Shown piece after piece: positions 45,395 to 57,228 of a DNA stretch of 64,000 nt. Origin of the DNA: Eretmocerus hayati (taxonomy: Eukaryota > Arthropoda > Insecta > Hymenoptera > Aphelinidae); contig CM056741.1 of NCBI GenBank assembly GCA_029851415.1, positions 83,404,282 through 83,468,281 on the forward strand, given 5' to 3'. Under the pieces are notes generated by a model. The model was not told the origin of the DNA and made no database searches. It saw nothing but the letters and a program-made list of their open reading frames with translations. Each line of letters begins with the position of its first letter. Positions within the stretch are counted from its first letter, which is position 1. Both the position numbers and the translations under genes were made by a program.

Positions 45395-46449
45395 ATCCAC
45401 TTGCTCGTCGCGGAGCGAGTGAGGATCTGGGACCGCCAGAAAGTGATCGGAGCCGAACGAGTGCTGACTCCGACAATGAAGGAGATCATCCGCGACAACG
45501 AGAAAGAGACCACCCTCGAACAGTGGCAAACTGAGTGGGATTCACCATTTGCGAATGGCAGATGGACGCACCGGTTGATCCGTGATGTAGCCAAGTGGGC
45601 GGAACGTGCCCACGGAGAGATGGACTACTGGACGACGCAGGCACTGAGTGACCACGGTTGCTTCGGTGCCTACCTGACCCGGTTCAAGAAGAGGACATCC
45701 CCAGCATGTCAGTCATGCGAGGACAACTAGGATGACGCTGAACACGCCCTGTTCACGTGCAACGACACCCGAAGAGAGCGCGCCGAGTTGGATGAACGGC
45801 TAGGTGCTCAACTAACACCTGAGAACCTCGTACCGTACTTGCTCCGCATCCAGGAGACATGGGATAGAGTCACCGGATACATCAAGCTTGTGATGACTCG
45901 AAAGGAGGAGAAAGAGAGGGAAGTGAGGCGCCTCGGAGCAGGCGAATCACAGTGAGTATGCCAACTCGAACAGAAGAGGTCCAAATTGTTCCAGACGGAA
46001 CATGATGCTCTGAAGAGGGAAGGAAGAAGAAAGAAGAGAGAAGAGAGAAGATCGAAGAAAGAAGAATGAGGGCAGGAAGAAGACCATGGAAGGAGGAACA
46101 AGACCTGCGAGTCCTGAAGAGAGAGCCGCTCGATCTAGAGCGCGAGACGCCGCCGGTCCTGAAGTAATGCTCACGCGGTCCCGGGGCCGGATTGGTAAGT
46201 TTGGTGGATCTCTCCCTTGTCCAATGGCCGATGCCAACGGAGAAGGAAGAGAGGGTTTTAATCGGAAGGGGTGGCCGTATCGATGCGGATCCCAGCCCGG
46301 TACTGTTGGGGGGGGGGGGGGGCCACGGACAAGCCGTATTGACCGAGACCTCACCAACCCGGAGAAGCAGAATGGTCGCTTCCCGGAAGAACGTCGCAGC
46401 GTTGTTCACCCTGCAACCACCTAAGAAAAAAAAAAAAAAAAAAAAAAAA
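45395..46449 (+). mobile_element. 3' end of an R1-type LINE with poly(A) tail
   Basis: Coding end (45401-45955), a 3' UTR of about 470 bp rich in GAAGA, and an A tail at 46424-46449. A run of about 14 G lies at 46309-46322. Strongly 5'-truncated, as usual for LINE insertions. Confidence 0.75.
45401..45955 (+). pseudogene. R1-clade ORF2 C-terminal fragment with in-frame stop
   Basis: Reads W...GRWTHRLIRDVAKWAERAHGE, YWTTQALSDHGCFGAYLTRF, then the C-terminal zinc finger CQSC...AEHALFTC, then ENLVPYLLRIQETWDRVTGYI. This is the typical tail of R1/TRAS-like elements, which in some lineages insert into rDNA or telomeric repeats. One TAG at 45728-45730 interrupts it within the finger. Endonuclease and RT are missing. 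No rDNA flank is present, so this is a dispersed or transposed piece. Confidence 0.8.
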
Positions 46450-47033
46450 GAGAGAGATAGAAGCGCGTGCGCAAGATCTTCCTGTCCGGTTGACGGCAGT
46501 CTACAATGAGGCTGTCTGCTGCGTACCGAGCAACGCGGGCACCGATCACGATCAGCTGGTTTGTTATTGCGGATAAATGAATTTTCGAATTATCTGAATT
46601 TCTCGATTCTATAATTATTGCATCAGATGTTGATACTCGAAACTAGCCACGACTAGAGGTGACGTAAAGATCAAAGCGCCATGCGAGAAGGACAGGGAGG
46701 AGAGATTCGTCTGCTTTGTTGTGTTTTGTGTGTTCGTCGCGGCTCTGCAATATTGCTCTTGCCTGTAGCTGCATGGCTCTCCAGATTGAACTGAACGAAA
46801 TATACACTGATAGTAGTGTATTTTTTTATGGAAAAAATGACGGAGCCGTGTGTACGAAATTCTCAAGTGCGGTGGGGACAAGTGCTTAGAAAATTTGTGA
46901 TTACCCTTAGATTTTTATAACCAAGGAGTGAGACCCTCCCCCCCTCATTCACTTTTTTTTCAAAAGTAAAACTAGGCGAGTATGAGGTTTAGAAAAGAAC
47001 CATTCATCTCCAGTACATCAAAACTTCAAATTT
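46450..47033. other. non-coding interior of transposon
   Basis: Begins with a GAGAGAGATAG tract after the LINE tail; otherwise nothing recognised. Confidence 0.4.
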
Positions 47034-47298
47034 TATACGACATGGTTTAAACTCTTGGAAGGAATGCGACTCGCAGCATACTGCGAACGTCTACTTTTTT
47101 GAATACTTCTATAGACTCATATAGATTAGTGATCACTTTGATACACCTTCGCACATCTTTGACAGGAATACCAGCCTTCTCCCAGAAAACCACTACTTCT
47201 TTAATAACGAGTTGAAAACTTTGATCTAGCTTGAGGCAACACTTACGAGTGTTGAAGAATAATATACGACATGGTTTAAACTCTTGGAAGGAATGCGA
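47034..47298 (+). repeat. 193-bp copy of transposase exon flanked by a 36-bp direct duplication
   Basis: 47070-47262 equals 41713-41905 over 193 bp in the same orientation with, by eye, one difference (gat/gatt region: g versus t). It lies between two exact 36-bp copies (47034-47069 and 47263-47298, both tatacgacatgg...aatgcga). The source lacks those flanks. It looks like a templated insertion with duplication of the break site, not an ordinary transposition. Confidence 0.9.
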
Positions 47299-47569
47299 TC
47301 TAAAAAAACCATGTAGAGTATTTTTTGAGCCGACTTGTCACGATCAACATATCATCACTGGCAGAGACTAGAGCCACTTTCCTCCAATCAAATCTTTCTT
47401 TCAATTCATCCTAATGGTGGTGGTTTGAAAATTTCTTACTAGCTAATTGTCGATGAAATGACCCGAAGTTTAGGTGAGTAGAAGAGGTACAGGGGAATAT
47501 CGAAATAGAGAAAATATAACTGAGTTTAATTTGGTTTTCATGATGATTCACTAAAATCTCATATCATAC
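47299..47569. other. non-coding DNA next to the right TIR
   Basis: Nothing recognised. Confidence 0.4.
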
Positions 47570-48472
47570 TGGGGGAATGAGGGAAAGCGGTGAGGAGAAA
47601 GGGATTCGTCGGGTTAAATTGCAATTTTTGCCATCGGGACTGACTTTAAGCTCCGGGATAGTACTGGATTCGGATTCCGCATGAAATTCTACATGGGAAG
47701 CAACATTGTGCAGAATTTTATGCGGAGTTTTGGTCCGTTTGTAATAGCCAAAGTGAGAAGAAACGGTATGAAAAAAGAGTTTCTCTGCGTAAAACTGCAA
47801 TTTTGACCATCTCAGCTCACTCTAACGTCCAATATGAGGGCGAATTCGAATTTAGCACAAAATTTTACATGGAAAAGAGCATTGTGCAAAAATTTTTGCG
47901 GAGTTTTAGTCCGTTCGTATCGGCCCAAGTGAGAAGAAACGGTATGAAAAAAGAGTTTCTCTGCGTAAAACTGCAATTTTGACCATTTCAGCTCACTCTA
48001 ACCTCCGATATGAGGGCGGATTCAAATTTAGCACAAAATTTTACATGGAAAAGAATATTGTGCAAAAATTTTTGCGGAGTTTTAGTCCGTTTGTATTGGC
48101 CAAAATGAGGAGAGAAGGTATGAAAAAACGAGTAATTATGCGTAAAACTGCAATTTTGACCATTTCAGCTCACTCTAACCTCCGATATGGGGGCGAATTC
48201 GAATCCAGCATGAAAATTTACGCGGGAAATGGTATCGAGAGGTATTTTCCAGCCCCCCCGGAAGCTGAACAGAGTAGTCCAATCTTGCCCAGTCGGACAA
48301 TCAAAAACGAAAGTTTTTGATTCAATTCCACTAACTGTCGGCTCGTCGCGGCACGGTTTAATTTTTTTTTCGGGACCCGGGATGGGGGGAAACTCATTTT
48401 TTGGGAATTCAGAAACGATCTAGGGGGTGCCCGTAAGTCTAAAAAAAACTTGGGAAATATCTGACACCCTAC
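47570..48472. repeat. right TIR of the 11.8 kb transposon
   Basis: Inverse of 36649 to about 37540, with the same 176-bp subrepeats and ending ctgacaccctac at the target duplication. A G-rich/C-rich run and the block 'gtttttgattcaattccact' match the left arm closely. Confidence 0.85.
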
Positions 48473-48478
48473 TGTACA

Positions 48479-49446
48479 GCCATGATCTCATTACGGTATA
48501 CGGCCATGAGACTCGGCAATGTTGCATACGTTTGGCAACGCCGACGCCACCACCTAGCAAAACCAAGCCCGGCGCCGTTGCAAACCGAGAGAAGGCCTCA
48601 TTAGATGACGCAACCAACAACCAATCAGAGACGCTCCCCAGACGAGAGAGAGTCTCTCCTTCAGTGCGCAGTTCCACGATGCGCTCGATCGATTATGGCC
48701 GCGCACGAATTAGGCAACAGCCCGCCCCCTTTCACTAGTCGGCACCGCCGAGATCCATGATGGCGCATCAAGGAGAGAACGCGCACGCAGCACCAGTAAC
48801 CAGTCAAAAGCTTTCGTGGGCGAAACCACGCCACTCAGCTAATGACGTCATTTCGTCTATATAAGGAGCCTACAGACGCCCGCTAGCAGACTTGGGGCTT
48901 GAGACCCAGACCCATAATCTCAGCCTCGCTCGAGTAACCACATAACGAGCCTTGCACTGTCATTCTATACTCTCATTTTGTATAACGCATTTCATAACGC
49001 CAGTTCTGTATAGAGTCTTCCATAACGCCAGTTTTGAGTAGAGTCAGTTAATAAAGCCACATTGATTGTCACCACTGCTTCCATTGTGCTTCAGCACTTA
49101 ACAACCAAACGAACCCGGCCCCTCCACAAGTAACAATAGCAACGATCCAGAATCGAGCCATCCAGTAGTTCCAGCAACAGCAGCCGACACCGAATATTTA
49201 TAAGTACAAGGTTTGTAAGCGTATGAAGAAGACCCAGTCCTCGCCGGAACGGCCGACGAAAATACCAGGAGGGGCTAGTTCCGTGACTGAGGTCTACCCT
49301 GAGGAATACCAACCTCCTCTGAAGGTCTCGAAATACACACCTGAGTCCGTACGTACGCTTCGCCGCACGACAAAAGTGCTCGACCTGACCGTATACGGCG
49401 CATGAACGATGTCTGACGCCAGCGGACCCAAGCGTTGCCCGCGCTG
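48479..49446 (+). promoter_or_regulatory. LTR- or promoter-like DNA
   Basis: GC-richer region with a TATA box TATATAAG at 48858-48865. About 190 bp later are a twofold 28-bp repeat (cataacgccagtt...) and AATAAA at 49050-49055. The layout of TATA box, short transcribed part and poly(A) signal suits an LTR ending around 49103 (...cacttaaca), but no matching second LTR, primer site or target duplication was found. Downstream, 49205-49405 has a short open frame (KIPGGASSVTEVYPEEYQPP...) of unknown nature. Weak call. Confidence 0.3.
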
Positions 49447-49690
49447 GGTCCGGATTACGAACAGGCGAACGCGCGAGCGAGCGCATGATGCTCACGGTGC
49501 GCACGCCATACGACGGGACGAGCGACCGAACGACGGAGCGCGCGAACCGCAGGTACCCCCACCATACCGGCTCCTATACTTTTTACATGGGGGAGGTGGA
49601 GTGGGGGTTCGCACCCTCCGTCGTTCGGTCGCGTCGTATGGCGTGCGCATCGTGCGCTCGCTCGCGCGTTCGCTTGTTCGTAATCCAGAC
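49447..49690. mobile_element. GC-rich 245-bp foldback MITE
   Basis: Left ggtccggattacgaac and right gttcgtaatccagacc are inverted copies. The arms of about 110 bp match through 'gcgcgagcgagcgca' and 'cgccatacgac' blocks. The CG-rich composition differs sharply from the AT-rich neighbourhood. All long frames in it are mirror artefacts. Confidence 0.85.
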
Positions 49691-49702
49691 CCTGCCATTT
49701 CA

Positions 49703-49878
49703 GATTCTCAGGAGCCAGCCAAACCGCGACCGTGTACGAGCTCTACGCCTTACAACAGGCCCGTCGATTAGCACGCGCAGGCGCAGAATCGAGTGGGTCT
49801 CGAGTTATAAACGGCACCGTGCCAGATTCGACGACTGAACCCAGCGTTCCGGCTTCACCAGAACCGTCGTCCCAGTAA
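49703..49878 (+). pseudogene. short coding-like fragment of unknown origin
   Basis: One frame downstream of the MITE reads as ordinary protein (SGASQTATVYELYALQQARR..., then a Ser/Pro/Thr-rich end) and stops at 49876-49878. No start is visible; the preceding part may have been separated by the MITE. I do not recognise it. Shortly after, 49889-49897 reads ttcataaca, an LTR-end-like word. Confidence 0.3.
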
Positions 49879-49899
49879 CTTCAAGGCTCGTTCATAACA

Positions 49900-50290
49900 A
49901 TAGGGACACAATGGTCTGACTTTCAAACAATTTGCGCAAGATGACAACAAGTTTTGGGAATTTTCCCCAATTGCTCCTTACTCATTTCGATTTGCTCGAA
50001 TTTGCCAGATCTTTTTCTGGGGGCGGGGGGTCCAAAAAATCCAAGATGCCTATTTCCAGAGTGTACGGTTGCTGAGAAAAAAATCATTTAAGTTTCCCAG
50101 CACCCAAAAACTTCTTAATTTTTTTCTGGATAAACTATGATATCCACAATCATTTTCGAAACGATTCCTGAACGCTCCTAAGACGCACAGTTAGCTAGTT
50201 TTTTCCCATATTTTCTTTGCAAACTCGGGTGCCCACGTCATGAAGCCGCGCGCGGTTACGAGTTGAGACTCATCGTGGAGAGGGAGAATT
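49900..50290. repeat. dispersed repeat, inverse relative of 34.8-36.07 kb
   Basis: Carries the same ordered blocks as 34850-36060 in reverse, and is continuous at the point where the other copy holds an insertion (35067-35731). Confidence 0.6.
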
Positions 50291-51670
50291 GCCGGAATGA
50301 TTTCATTGGTCAAGCGTTTGGCTTAGTCGCATCTGGCTGGAAAAGATAGAAAAACTCATAACTTCTCTAGCTCATGATACTCATTCAATTAAATACATTC
50401 GGAAAATAGCCCAGACGAATTAAATACATTTTTCATTTTTCCAAAAAAGCAAAAAAAAATATCCCAGCTTGCACGGCATCCGCCGCGAGATCAATACCTC
50501 ACCAGCTGCCTGTATTCAATGATCATATTTTTCTACACCCCTATACCGGATAGACTGACCTCTTATTACTCACTTAATTGCGTGTTGTTAATTATAATTT
50601 TATCATTTTGTTGTTCCGAGATAGCCCAGATCACAAGCCACTGATCTGTAGCCCTCTCACCAGAATTCCCTGGGACTGCCGCAGTCAACTAAGCTCTTCG
50701 ACGCGGTAATTGGAATGTAAGCTATTAGTACACGGTGACTAATAAGTGATCTCACATTATCTCCGATGATCGTCATAATTACGAGGCACAGGGAAAAAAA
50801 GGAAAAACGTCCATTCCCATCGTTAGCAGTTTTTTCAGATGTGTAAATAGCACCCAAAAGGGTGAAACATTTGTGAATGATGAAATCTGCAGAACGGTTG
50901 ACAGGGCCACATTCTTAGTTGAAACTCTAACAACTTACTGAGTGCAGCAGTGGTACTTTCCAGCTGTCTTGATTCGGATTTCTGAAATGGCAAAGAATGG
51001 GAAATATCATCAATGATGGTGCAAATGAAATTTTAATGGAACAGCTGTGCATTTGCTGATTAAAAATGAATATCAAAAGGTTAGCTAGTTAACTTCTCAA
51101 AGCTAGACCAGAGAGTTTGATGGTCGCGAACAATGATTTCTTCTCATGTTGGAGCAAAAACAGATTTTGAATTGTATTTAGAGATTGATGATTCAAAGAA
51201 ATACACATAAACACTCATGCACAAATTTTATGAAAGATGAATCTTAGAGATATCATCCTCTACATTACAAAAACTGGGCTATAAGTTTCTAAATTAGATA
51301 TTCTTTCAAATTTGATACCTTCTGCGCCGACGAGTAAAAAAGTTCCTGAGCACCCTTACGCATTATCTGATTAGATTACCAGCCCTCCGGATTCAATATT
51401 ATCTGCACTTATTTTGATAAGACCTTTGACATATGTGATAGAGTTATGTTTCACTGTTCTTGTGGGGGTGCTCGATAGCTGCACGTCCTTTGTAATATTG
51501 TATCGGTTACATGTATGGGATGGAACAGGCAAAACATACAAAAGGGTGCTAAGGGACTAATCGGACCAAAAAATTCAGGATGCATCGCAGGCACTTCTGA
51601 TCGATTGCGATGCATCAATCAAAACAAAACAGTAGCAGACGACGCCAGTGATCCCAATTGCCGCGTCGGA
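50291..51670. other. AT-rich DNA, nothing recognised
   Basis: No protein-like frame, repeat end or RNA gene seen. Confidence 0.4.
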
Positions 51671-52556
51671 GACGTACGTCAACCTGTACCGCGACCAAAA
51701 TGTGACAATTGTTTTGGGTAGGACTCTAACTGTTCTAATTGTATAGAAAATTTCAGAATTTGCCTATTTTGCCTTTTCGAGAAAATCGACTTTTAAGTCG
51801 TCAAAATATGCCCGACTTCCAGAGGCCACAGCTCTTCGAATATTGAGCCTAGATCAACGTACCTGGGCTCAAATCGAAACTCTGAAATTGCCAAAATTGT
51901 TTTAGGTATTAAATCTTCAGAAAGATTATCGCGAAGGATGATACCGTCCATTATAAGTTACACGTGGTCACAGTATACCTATATATACGGCAATACGGCG
52001 CGCAGAGGGGGCAACTGATCTCGAGCAGACGACAACACTGCTTTTGCGGGCTGGGATCGCCCGGATCGACGTTTGACGGGATGACTTGGGGAATATCTGC
52101 ATTGGAACCTTCTACGAGGCCAGCAGAGCAGATCTAACCCCTTGCAGACGTAAAGCGGGTGCTAGAAACCTATGCATGCATCGAGATTATCGCGAGACTT
52201 GTCTTCCCGCCCTGGCGCCACCCGTCCGCCATCTCACCATATATATAGGTGTACTGTGACCACGTGTAACTTATAATCGACGGTATCATCCTTCGCGATA
52301 ATTTTTCTGGCAATTTAATACCTAAAACAATTTTGGCAAGTTCAGAGCTTCAATTTGAGCCCAGGTACGTTGATCTAGGCTCAATATTCGAAGAGCTGTG
52401 GCCTCTGGAAGACGGGCATATTTTAGCGACTTCAAAGTCGATTTTCTCGAAAAGGCAAAATAGGCAAATTCTGAAATTTTCTAGAAAATTAGAGAAGTTA
52501 GAGTCCTACCCAAAACAATTGTCACATTTTGGTCGTGGTACAGGTTGACGTACGTC
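51671..52556. mobile_element. 886-bp foldback element
   Basis: Begins gacgtacgtcaacctgtacc and ends with the inverse ggtacaggttgacgtacgtc. Arms of about 310 bp are near-identical (for example the 'acaattgttttgggtaggactc' and 'tatagttacacgtg' type blocks). The centre (about 51995-52230) is GC-richer and non-coding. Weaker pairing continues outward to 'agcagacgac' (51633) and 'gtcgtctgct' (52746), so the real element may be larger. Confidence 0.8.
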
Positions 52557-52770
52557 AGGGTTGGCCGGGTCACCTACAAAACTCTCGCCCGTCTCAGTTT
52601 TGCCGAAAGCAGTTTCGGCAAAACTGGTTTCGCCGTTTCTGATTGGTCGAGAGCCCCTGCCGTATGCGCCGTGCATAAGCACGGCAAAAGCGGGGAGAGG
52701 GGCGCTTTTGCCAGATGACGGCAAAACTGCAGATGAAATCATCTGGTCGTCTGCTCACATTCTTCAGCCG
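52557..52770. repeat. short-palindrome cluster with TTTTGCCG motifs
   Basis: Contains a perfect 14-bp stem with 4-base loop at 52595-52626 (cagttttgccgaaa / tttcggcaaaactg), plus several further gcaaaa/ttttgc words. Confidence 0.7.
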
Positions 52771-53869
52771 TCTGCACCTGCCGACATAACCGAAGTTTTC
52801 TATAATCCGTAGTTTTAAGGAATTTCTTCAAATAATTTGACCAATTCATCGAATTTGATCAAACGTTTGATTTGATGAACCTGTTATCATCTGTCACAGT
52901 TCTCAGATTTATAAACTCACATAACTTCATGAAATTATTGGAATATGGGATCAAGATTGCTGCTTTGCTCAGGCGAAAGAGGATGAGGAAGCATGCATGG
53001 CACAGGTATAAAATAAAGCAGAAACTTGGAACTCCGAATTCACCAAGCGAAGGGGAATTAGTTGATCAGAAATTGGAAATTCAAATCTAGATTCTATATT
53101 GAACAAGTGATATTTATTTGAAGTGCCTCTGACTGTACTAGAATATGATCCGCAAGCCATAAAGTTCTGAAAGTTGTCAGGGCACGGCATCAGTTTGTTG
53201 TGACAAGTAAGCAGTGATTTGTATATCCATAGCGGTGGCAAAGGTGGTGCTAATGATGTAATTGGTGAATGCTTGAGTAATGATGGTAATGCCAATATGA
53301 CTTTAGTGATGAAGATTAGAATGTGGTACTTATAGGGAATTGTTGGAAGATCAGATATCTTGGAGAGATTTACAATTTTCAGGTTCACATCCTGATCTTC
53401 ATCACAAAACTTATAGCGGTATTACCATCATCACCCAAGCATCACCAATTGAGGGATCTGAATCATTCATCACCATCATCATCACCACCTTTGCCACCGC
53501 TTATATGGATATACAAAAAACAGCTTACATTGTCACATCAAAGTGATGCCTCGCTCTGACAACTTTCAAACATTTGGCTTGTGGATCACATTCTGGTGGA
53601 GTAAGAGGCACTTCAGACAAGTATCACCTGGTCAATAAAGCATCGGAATTTTAATCTTGAGTTCTTGAACGTCTGATTTCGCATCATTGAGAATTTGTAG
53701 TTCCAAGTTATTGCCTATTATTCTGATGTGTCTGTGCCATGTATGCTCCCTCATTCTCTTTTGCTTCAGCGAAGCAGAAATCTTGGTCCCATAACATCGA
53801 ATACTTCCATCTAATCATTGGATATTCGACCCACAAATAACCGTATGCTCGTACTAGAAATTCTATCGG

Positions 53870-54385
53870 GGGTAAAATCAACCCCAAAACCTAGGAAGGT
53901 AAATTAAACCGCAAATGCCCAGATACTCGGACCGAAAATTCTGTCGGGGAGAAAATCAAACCCAAATCCTAGGAAGGCAAATTAACCCGCAAATGCCCGG
54001 ATACTCGAACCAAGAATTCTGTCGGGGGGAAAATCACCCCAAAACCTAGGAAGGCAGATTAACCCGCGAATGCCCGGATGCTCGGTCCAAAAATTCTGTC
54101 GGGGGAGAAAACAACCCCAAAACCTAGGAAGGTAAATTAAACCGCAAATGCCCAGATACTCGGACCGAAAATTCTGTCGGGGAGAAAATCAAACCCAAAT
54201 CCTAGGAAGGCAAATTAACCCGCAAATGCCCGGATACTCGAACCAAGAATTCTGTCGGGGGGGAAATCACCCCAAAACCTAGGAAGGCAAATTAACCCGC
54301 GAATGCCCGGATGCTCGGACCAAAATTCTGTCGGGGGAGAAAACAACCCCGAAATCTAGGAAGGTAAATTAACCCACAAATGCCC
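53870..54385. repeat. 78-bp tandem array, left arm (about 7 units)
   Basis: 'cctaggaagg' recurs about every 77-78 bp (near 53891, 53969, 54046, 54123, 54201, 54278, 54356), each with 'ttctgtcgggg' and 'aaatgcccggat'. Units alternate in small variants, suggesting a two- or three-unit higher-order pattern. Confidence 0.9.
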
Positions 54386-55300
54386 GACGCCCCCTAAGGG
54401 CGACGATTTGAGGTCTTGCGGTTGATTTTTTCGGTGTTAGCGGGTTAATTTCTATGGTGTCTAGCGATCTGGAAATCAGGGAATTCTTTGGGAAGTGACT
54501 TTGGCTACGGAAATCAGGGAAATGTGTGGGAAATCGCACTCGAACCATGGAAATTTGCATGAACGATTGCATCTTGAACATTCTCACTACCACTCCACCG
54601 AAATAATTCCGATTTCAGGGTATATAACGCACACCGCTTGTGCCAAACCAATATAATACCTTATATTGAATTCGTCTCTGAATTCGCTGGTAGCAGATTT
54701 CAGCAATTTATGGGTCTTTTTCCAAGTGATCTAGCTCCTACTAGACATGTAATAATCGACTTTTACCAGTAGTCATTTTAAAGGTCTTGAAAAAACCTAC
54801 AGTTAGACCATCGGTAGAAGTCGATTATCGTATTTTTATAGAAGTTACAGTCGTCACAAAGTGAGCAGTTTCGTGAAAATGCCAAACTTTGGCTGGAATT
54901 TATAGTCGTCCCCTAAATTTCGCCCTTAAATCGACACCTACTTTCTGGGTTCAGAATGTCCCAGATGGTGGCGCATCTCCATGCATTCGCATTTTCGTCG
55001 GCGGAAACCATTCGGCTGCAGCTCATTGATGAGGTTTAGCAGTGTCTGGCAGTCTTTGAGTAATCGAATGAGGCAGATGCGCCACCACATGGAAAATTCT
55101 GAACCTAGAAAGTAGGTGTCGATTTAGGGGCGAAATTTAGGGGACGACTATAAATTCCAGCCTTTTGAGCTCAATTAAAAAAAATCGTTTTTTTCTTTCG
55201 ACCCCAAACCTGTGCGAATGTTGTCTGATCCAAATACTATCAATTAGAACAATAATCTGGGTGGCTTTTTTGGTTCCTGATTTTCGGTAGACTGTTTAGA
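54386..55300. other. centre of foldback element, non-coding
   Basis: Two stretches near 54930 and 55125 are inverse copies (atttatagtcgtcccctaaatttcgcc / its inverse), a smaller palindrome of about 260 bp. No protein. Confidence 0.5.
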
Positions 55301-56142
55301 GTACCGTCAAATTGGGTAATTTTGGTACGTTTTCGGTGCTTTTCATCTTTTTGGCTCAGCATTCCAACATACATTGACAAAACCCACTCCTATTAGTAGT
55401 CAATCTAAAGCTTACAGTCTCAGCTTTCGATTGACGGGCTACAAAGTTCAATCTGATGTGTCTATGCCAGAGCTATTAGCAGTTGAAGAAGTGTACCAAA
55501 GTTAGACCCCGATGGAGCAACTTTGGTACACTTACAGAATATCTCAATTCTACCCACCATCATGCGAGTGAATTGATTTTAATCGTTCAAAAGCTTCATC
55601 TTAAGCTGTTTGAAACATTTTAAAACCTCACAGACCATCACTCGACTCAAGATAAGTTGAAAAGAAGCTGTCATATGGAGGTGTTCCGAAGTTACCTATC
55701 CTCATGCTTCTTACCCAGAGTAGGGTAACTTTGGTACGTTTTTTCATGTTTTTTCCCCCTGTCTTTCATTCATTAAAATTCCAAATGGTGTAAATACTCT
55801 AATGTAACGATGATTTGTTCAATATGGTGATATATGTGATGGAAATGTAACAACATACACCGGTAGTTCTTTCGGGAACACTTCTTGCCAGGTATCCTAA
55901 CTGGATCACTCGCGCATATCGGTGCTAAATCAACCTTTTTGGAAAAAACTTCGATAAACGATTACAATCATCCACACGGGATCTATGGTGGCTTAACACA
56001 TTGTTTATGTGTGTGCCTAGAAGAGAGGGTAGATTTAAGAGCGATAGAATCATTCACCTTGCCAAATGCAGCTTTGAAAGTCATTTTTCAGGGGGGACCG
56101 AAGTTGCACCCACTGTACAAAAGTTACCCGATTTGACGGTAC
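55301..56142. mobile_element. MITE-like element, copy B (uninterrupted)
   Basis: Starts GTACCGTCAAATTGGG and ends CCCGATTTGACGGTAC; 842 bp. It shows the ancestral form of the element interrupted at 917-2746. No coding content. Confidence 0.8.
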
Positions 56143-56454
56143 CCTTTTGTGACCTTTTGCTGAAAATGATCCCATAGGGATGGCTCGAATATGCTCCGAT
56201 CTGAACTAGTGTGCGCGAACCTGTGGGAAATTACTCCACAAAGTACCCCCAAATATGTAGAAAAACTCCCAGACAGGAGCCTCAAGCCAGACGCGATTTC
56301 CCGGGTTCTTGCCCACAAACGAGACGAGTGGCTAGGATAAAAATACAAACATGTTTTTTCGACTAAAAATGACCATCTAAAGACGATTCTGAGGTCAACT
56401 TGTGCCTACGATATCATCCAATCCTCAAACGGCGTTAAACTCCATAATAACAGG

Positions 56455-56890
56455 TTTGGGGTTGTTTTTCCCCCGACAGAATTCTTGGTTCGAGTATCCG
56501 GGCATTTGCGGGTTAATTTGCCTTCCTAGGATTTGGGTTTGATTTTCTCCCCGACAGAATTTTCGGTCCGAGTATCTGGGCATTTGCGGTTTAATTTACC
56601 TTCCTAGGTTTTGGGGTTGTTTTCTCCCCCGACAGAATTTTTGGACCGAGCATCCGGGCATTCGCGGGTTCATCTGCCTTCCTAGGTTTTGGGGTGATTT
56701 TCCCCACGACAGAATTCTTGGTCCGAGTATCCGGGCATTTGCGGGTTAATTTGCCTTCCTAGGATTTGGGTTTGATTTTCTCCCCGACAGAATTTTCGGT
56801 CCGAGTATCTGGGCATTTGCGGTTTAATTTACCTTCCTAGGTTTTGGGGTTGATTTTACCCCCGATAGAATTTCTAGTACGAGCATACGG
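56455..56890. repeat. 78-bp tandem array, right arm (inverted)
   Basis: Inverse copies of the left-arm units ('ccttcctagg' near 56522, 56600, 56678, 56755, 56833). Fewer units than in the left arm. Confidence 0.9.
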
Positions 56891-57228
56891 TTATTTGTGG
56901 GTCGAATATCCAATGATTAGATGGAAGTATTCGATGTTATGGGACCAAGATTTCTGCTTCGCTGAAGCAAAAGAGAATGAGGGAGCATACATGGCACAGA
57001 CACATCAGAATAATAGGCAATAACTTGGAACTACTAATTCTCAATGATGCGAAATCAGACGTTCAGGAACTCAAGATTAAAATTCAGATGCTTTATTGAC
57101 CAGGTGATACTTGTCTGAAGTGCCTCTTACTCCACCAGAATGTGATCCACAAGCCAAATGTTTGAAAGTTGTCAGAGCGAGGCATCACTTTGATGTGACA
57201 ATGTAAGCTGTTTTTTGTATATCCATAT

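Larger units (their letters stand above)
36649..48472 (-). mobile_element. 11.8 kb long-TIR DNA transposon
   Basis: Left tip atagggtgtcacttatttcc and right tip ggaaatatctgacaccctac are inverted copies, flanked by the 6-bp direct repeat TGTACA (36643-36648, 48473-48478). TIRs exceed 900 bp (36649-37863 and 47570-48472) and are built of about 176-bp subrepeats. Inside lie a broken transposase (38201-42007, minus), a third inverted copy of the arm (42483-43270), two LINE fragments (44222-46449), and a duplicated transposase fragment (47070-47262). The transposase type and 6-bp duplication place it among DDE cut-and-paste elements; IS3EU-like elements are said to use 6-bp duplications, but I do not assert that family. 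Confidence 0.75.

Noticed and set aside
45395..46449. R1 inserted in 28S rDNA
   Set aside because: No rRNA sequence flanks the fragment.
46086..46509. ORFs on both strands in the R1 3' end
   Set aside because: Purine-rich (GAAGA) 3' UTR gives low-complexity open frames.
49409..49838. ORFs of 117-120 codons, Arg-rich
   Set aside because: They run through a GC-rich palindromic MITE and change frame across it; Arg repeats come from CG-rich DNA.
53323..53559. His/Ser/Pro-rich ORFs, repeated at 58.2-58.9 kb
   Set aside because: Mirror copies in foldback arms; the His runs are cat/atc microsatellite.
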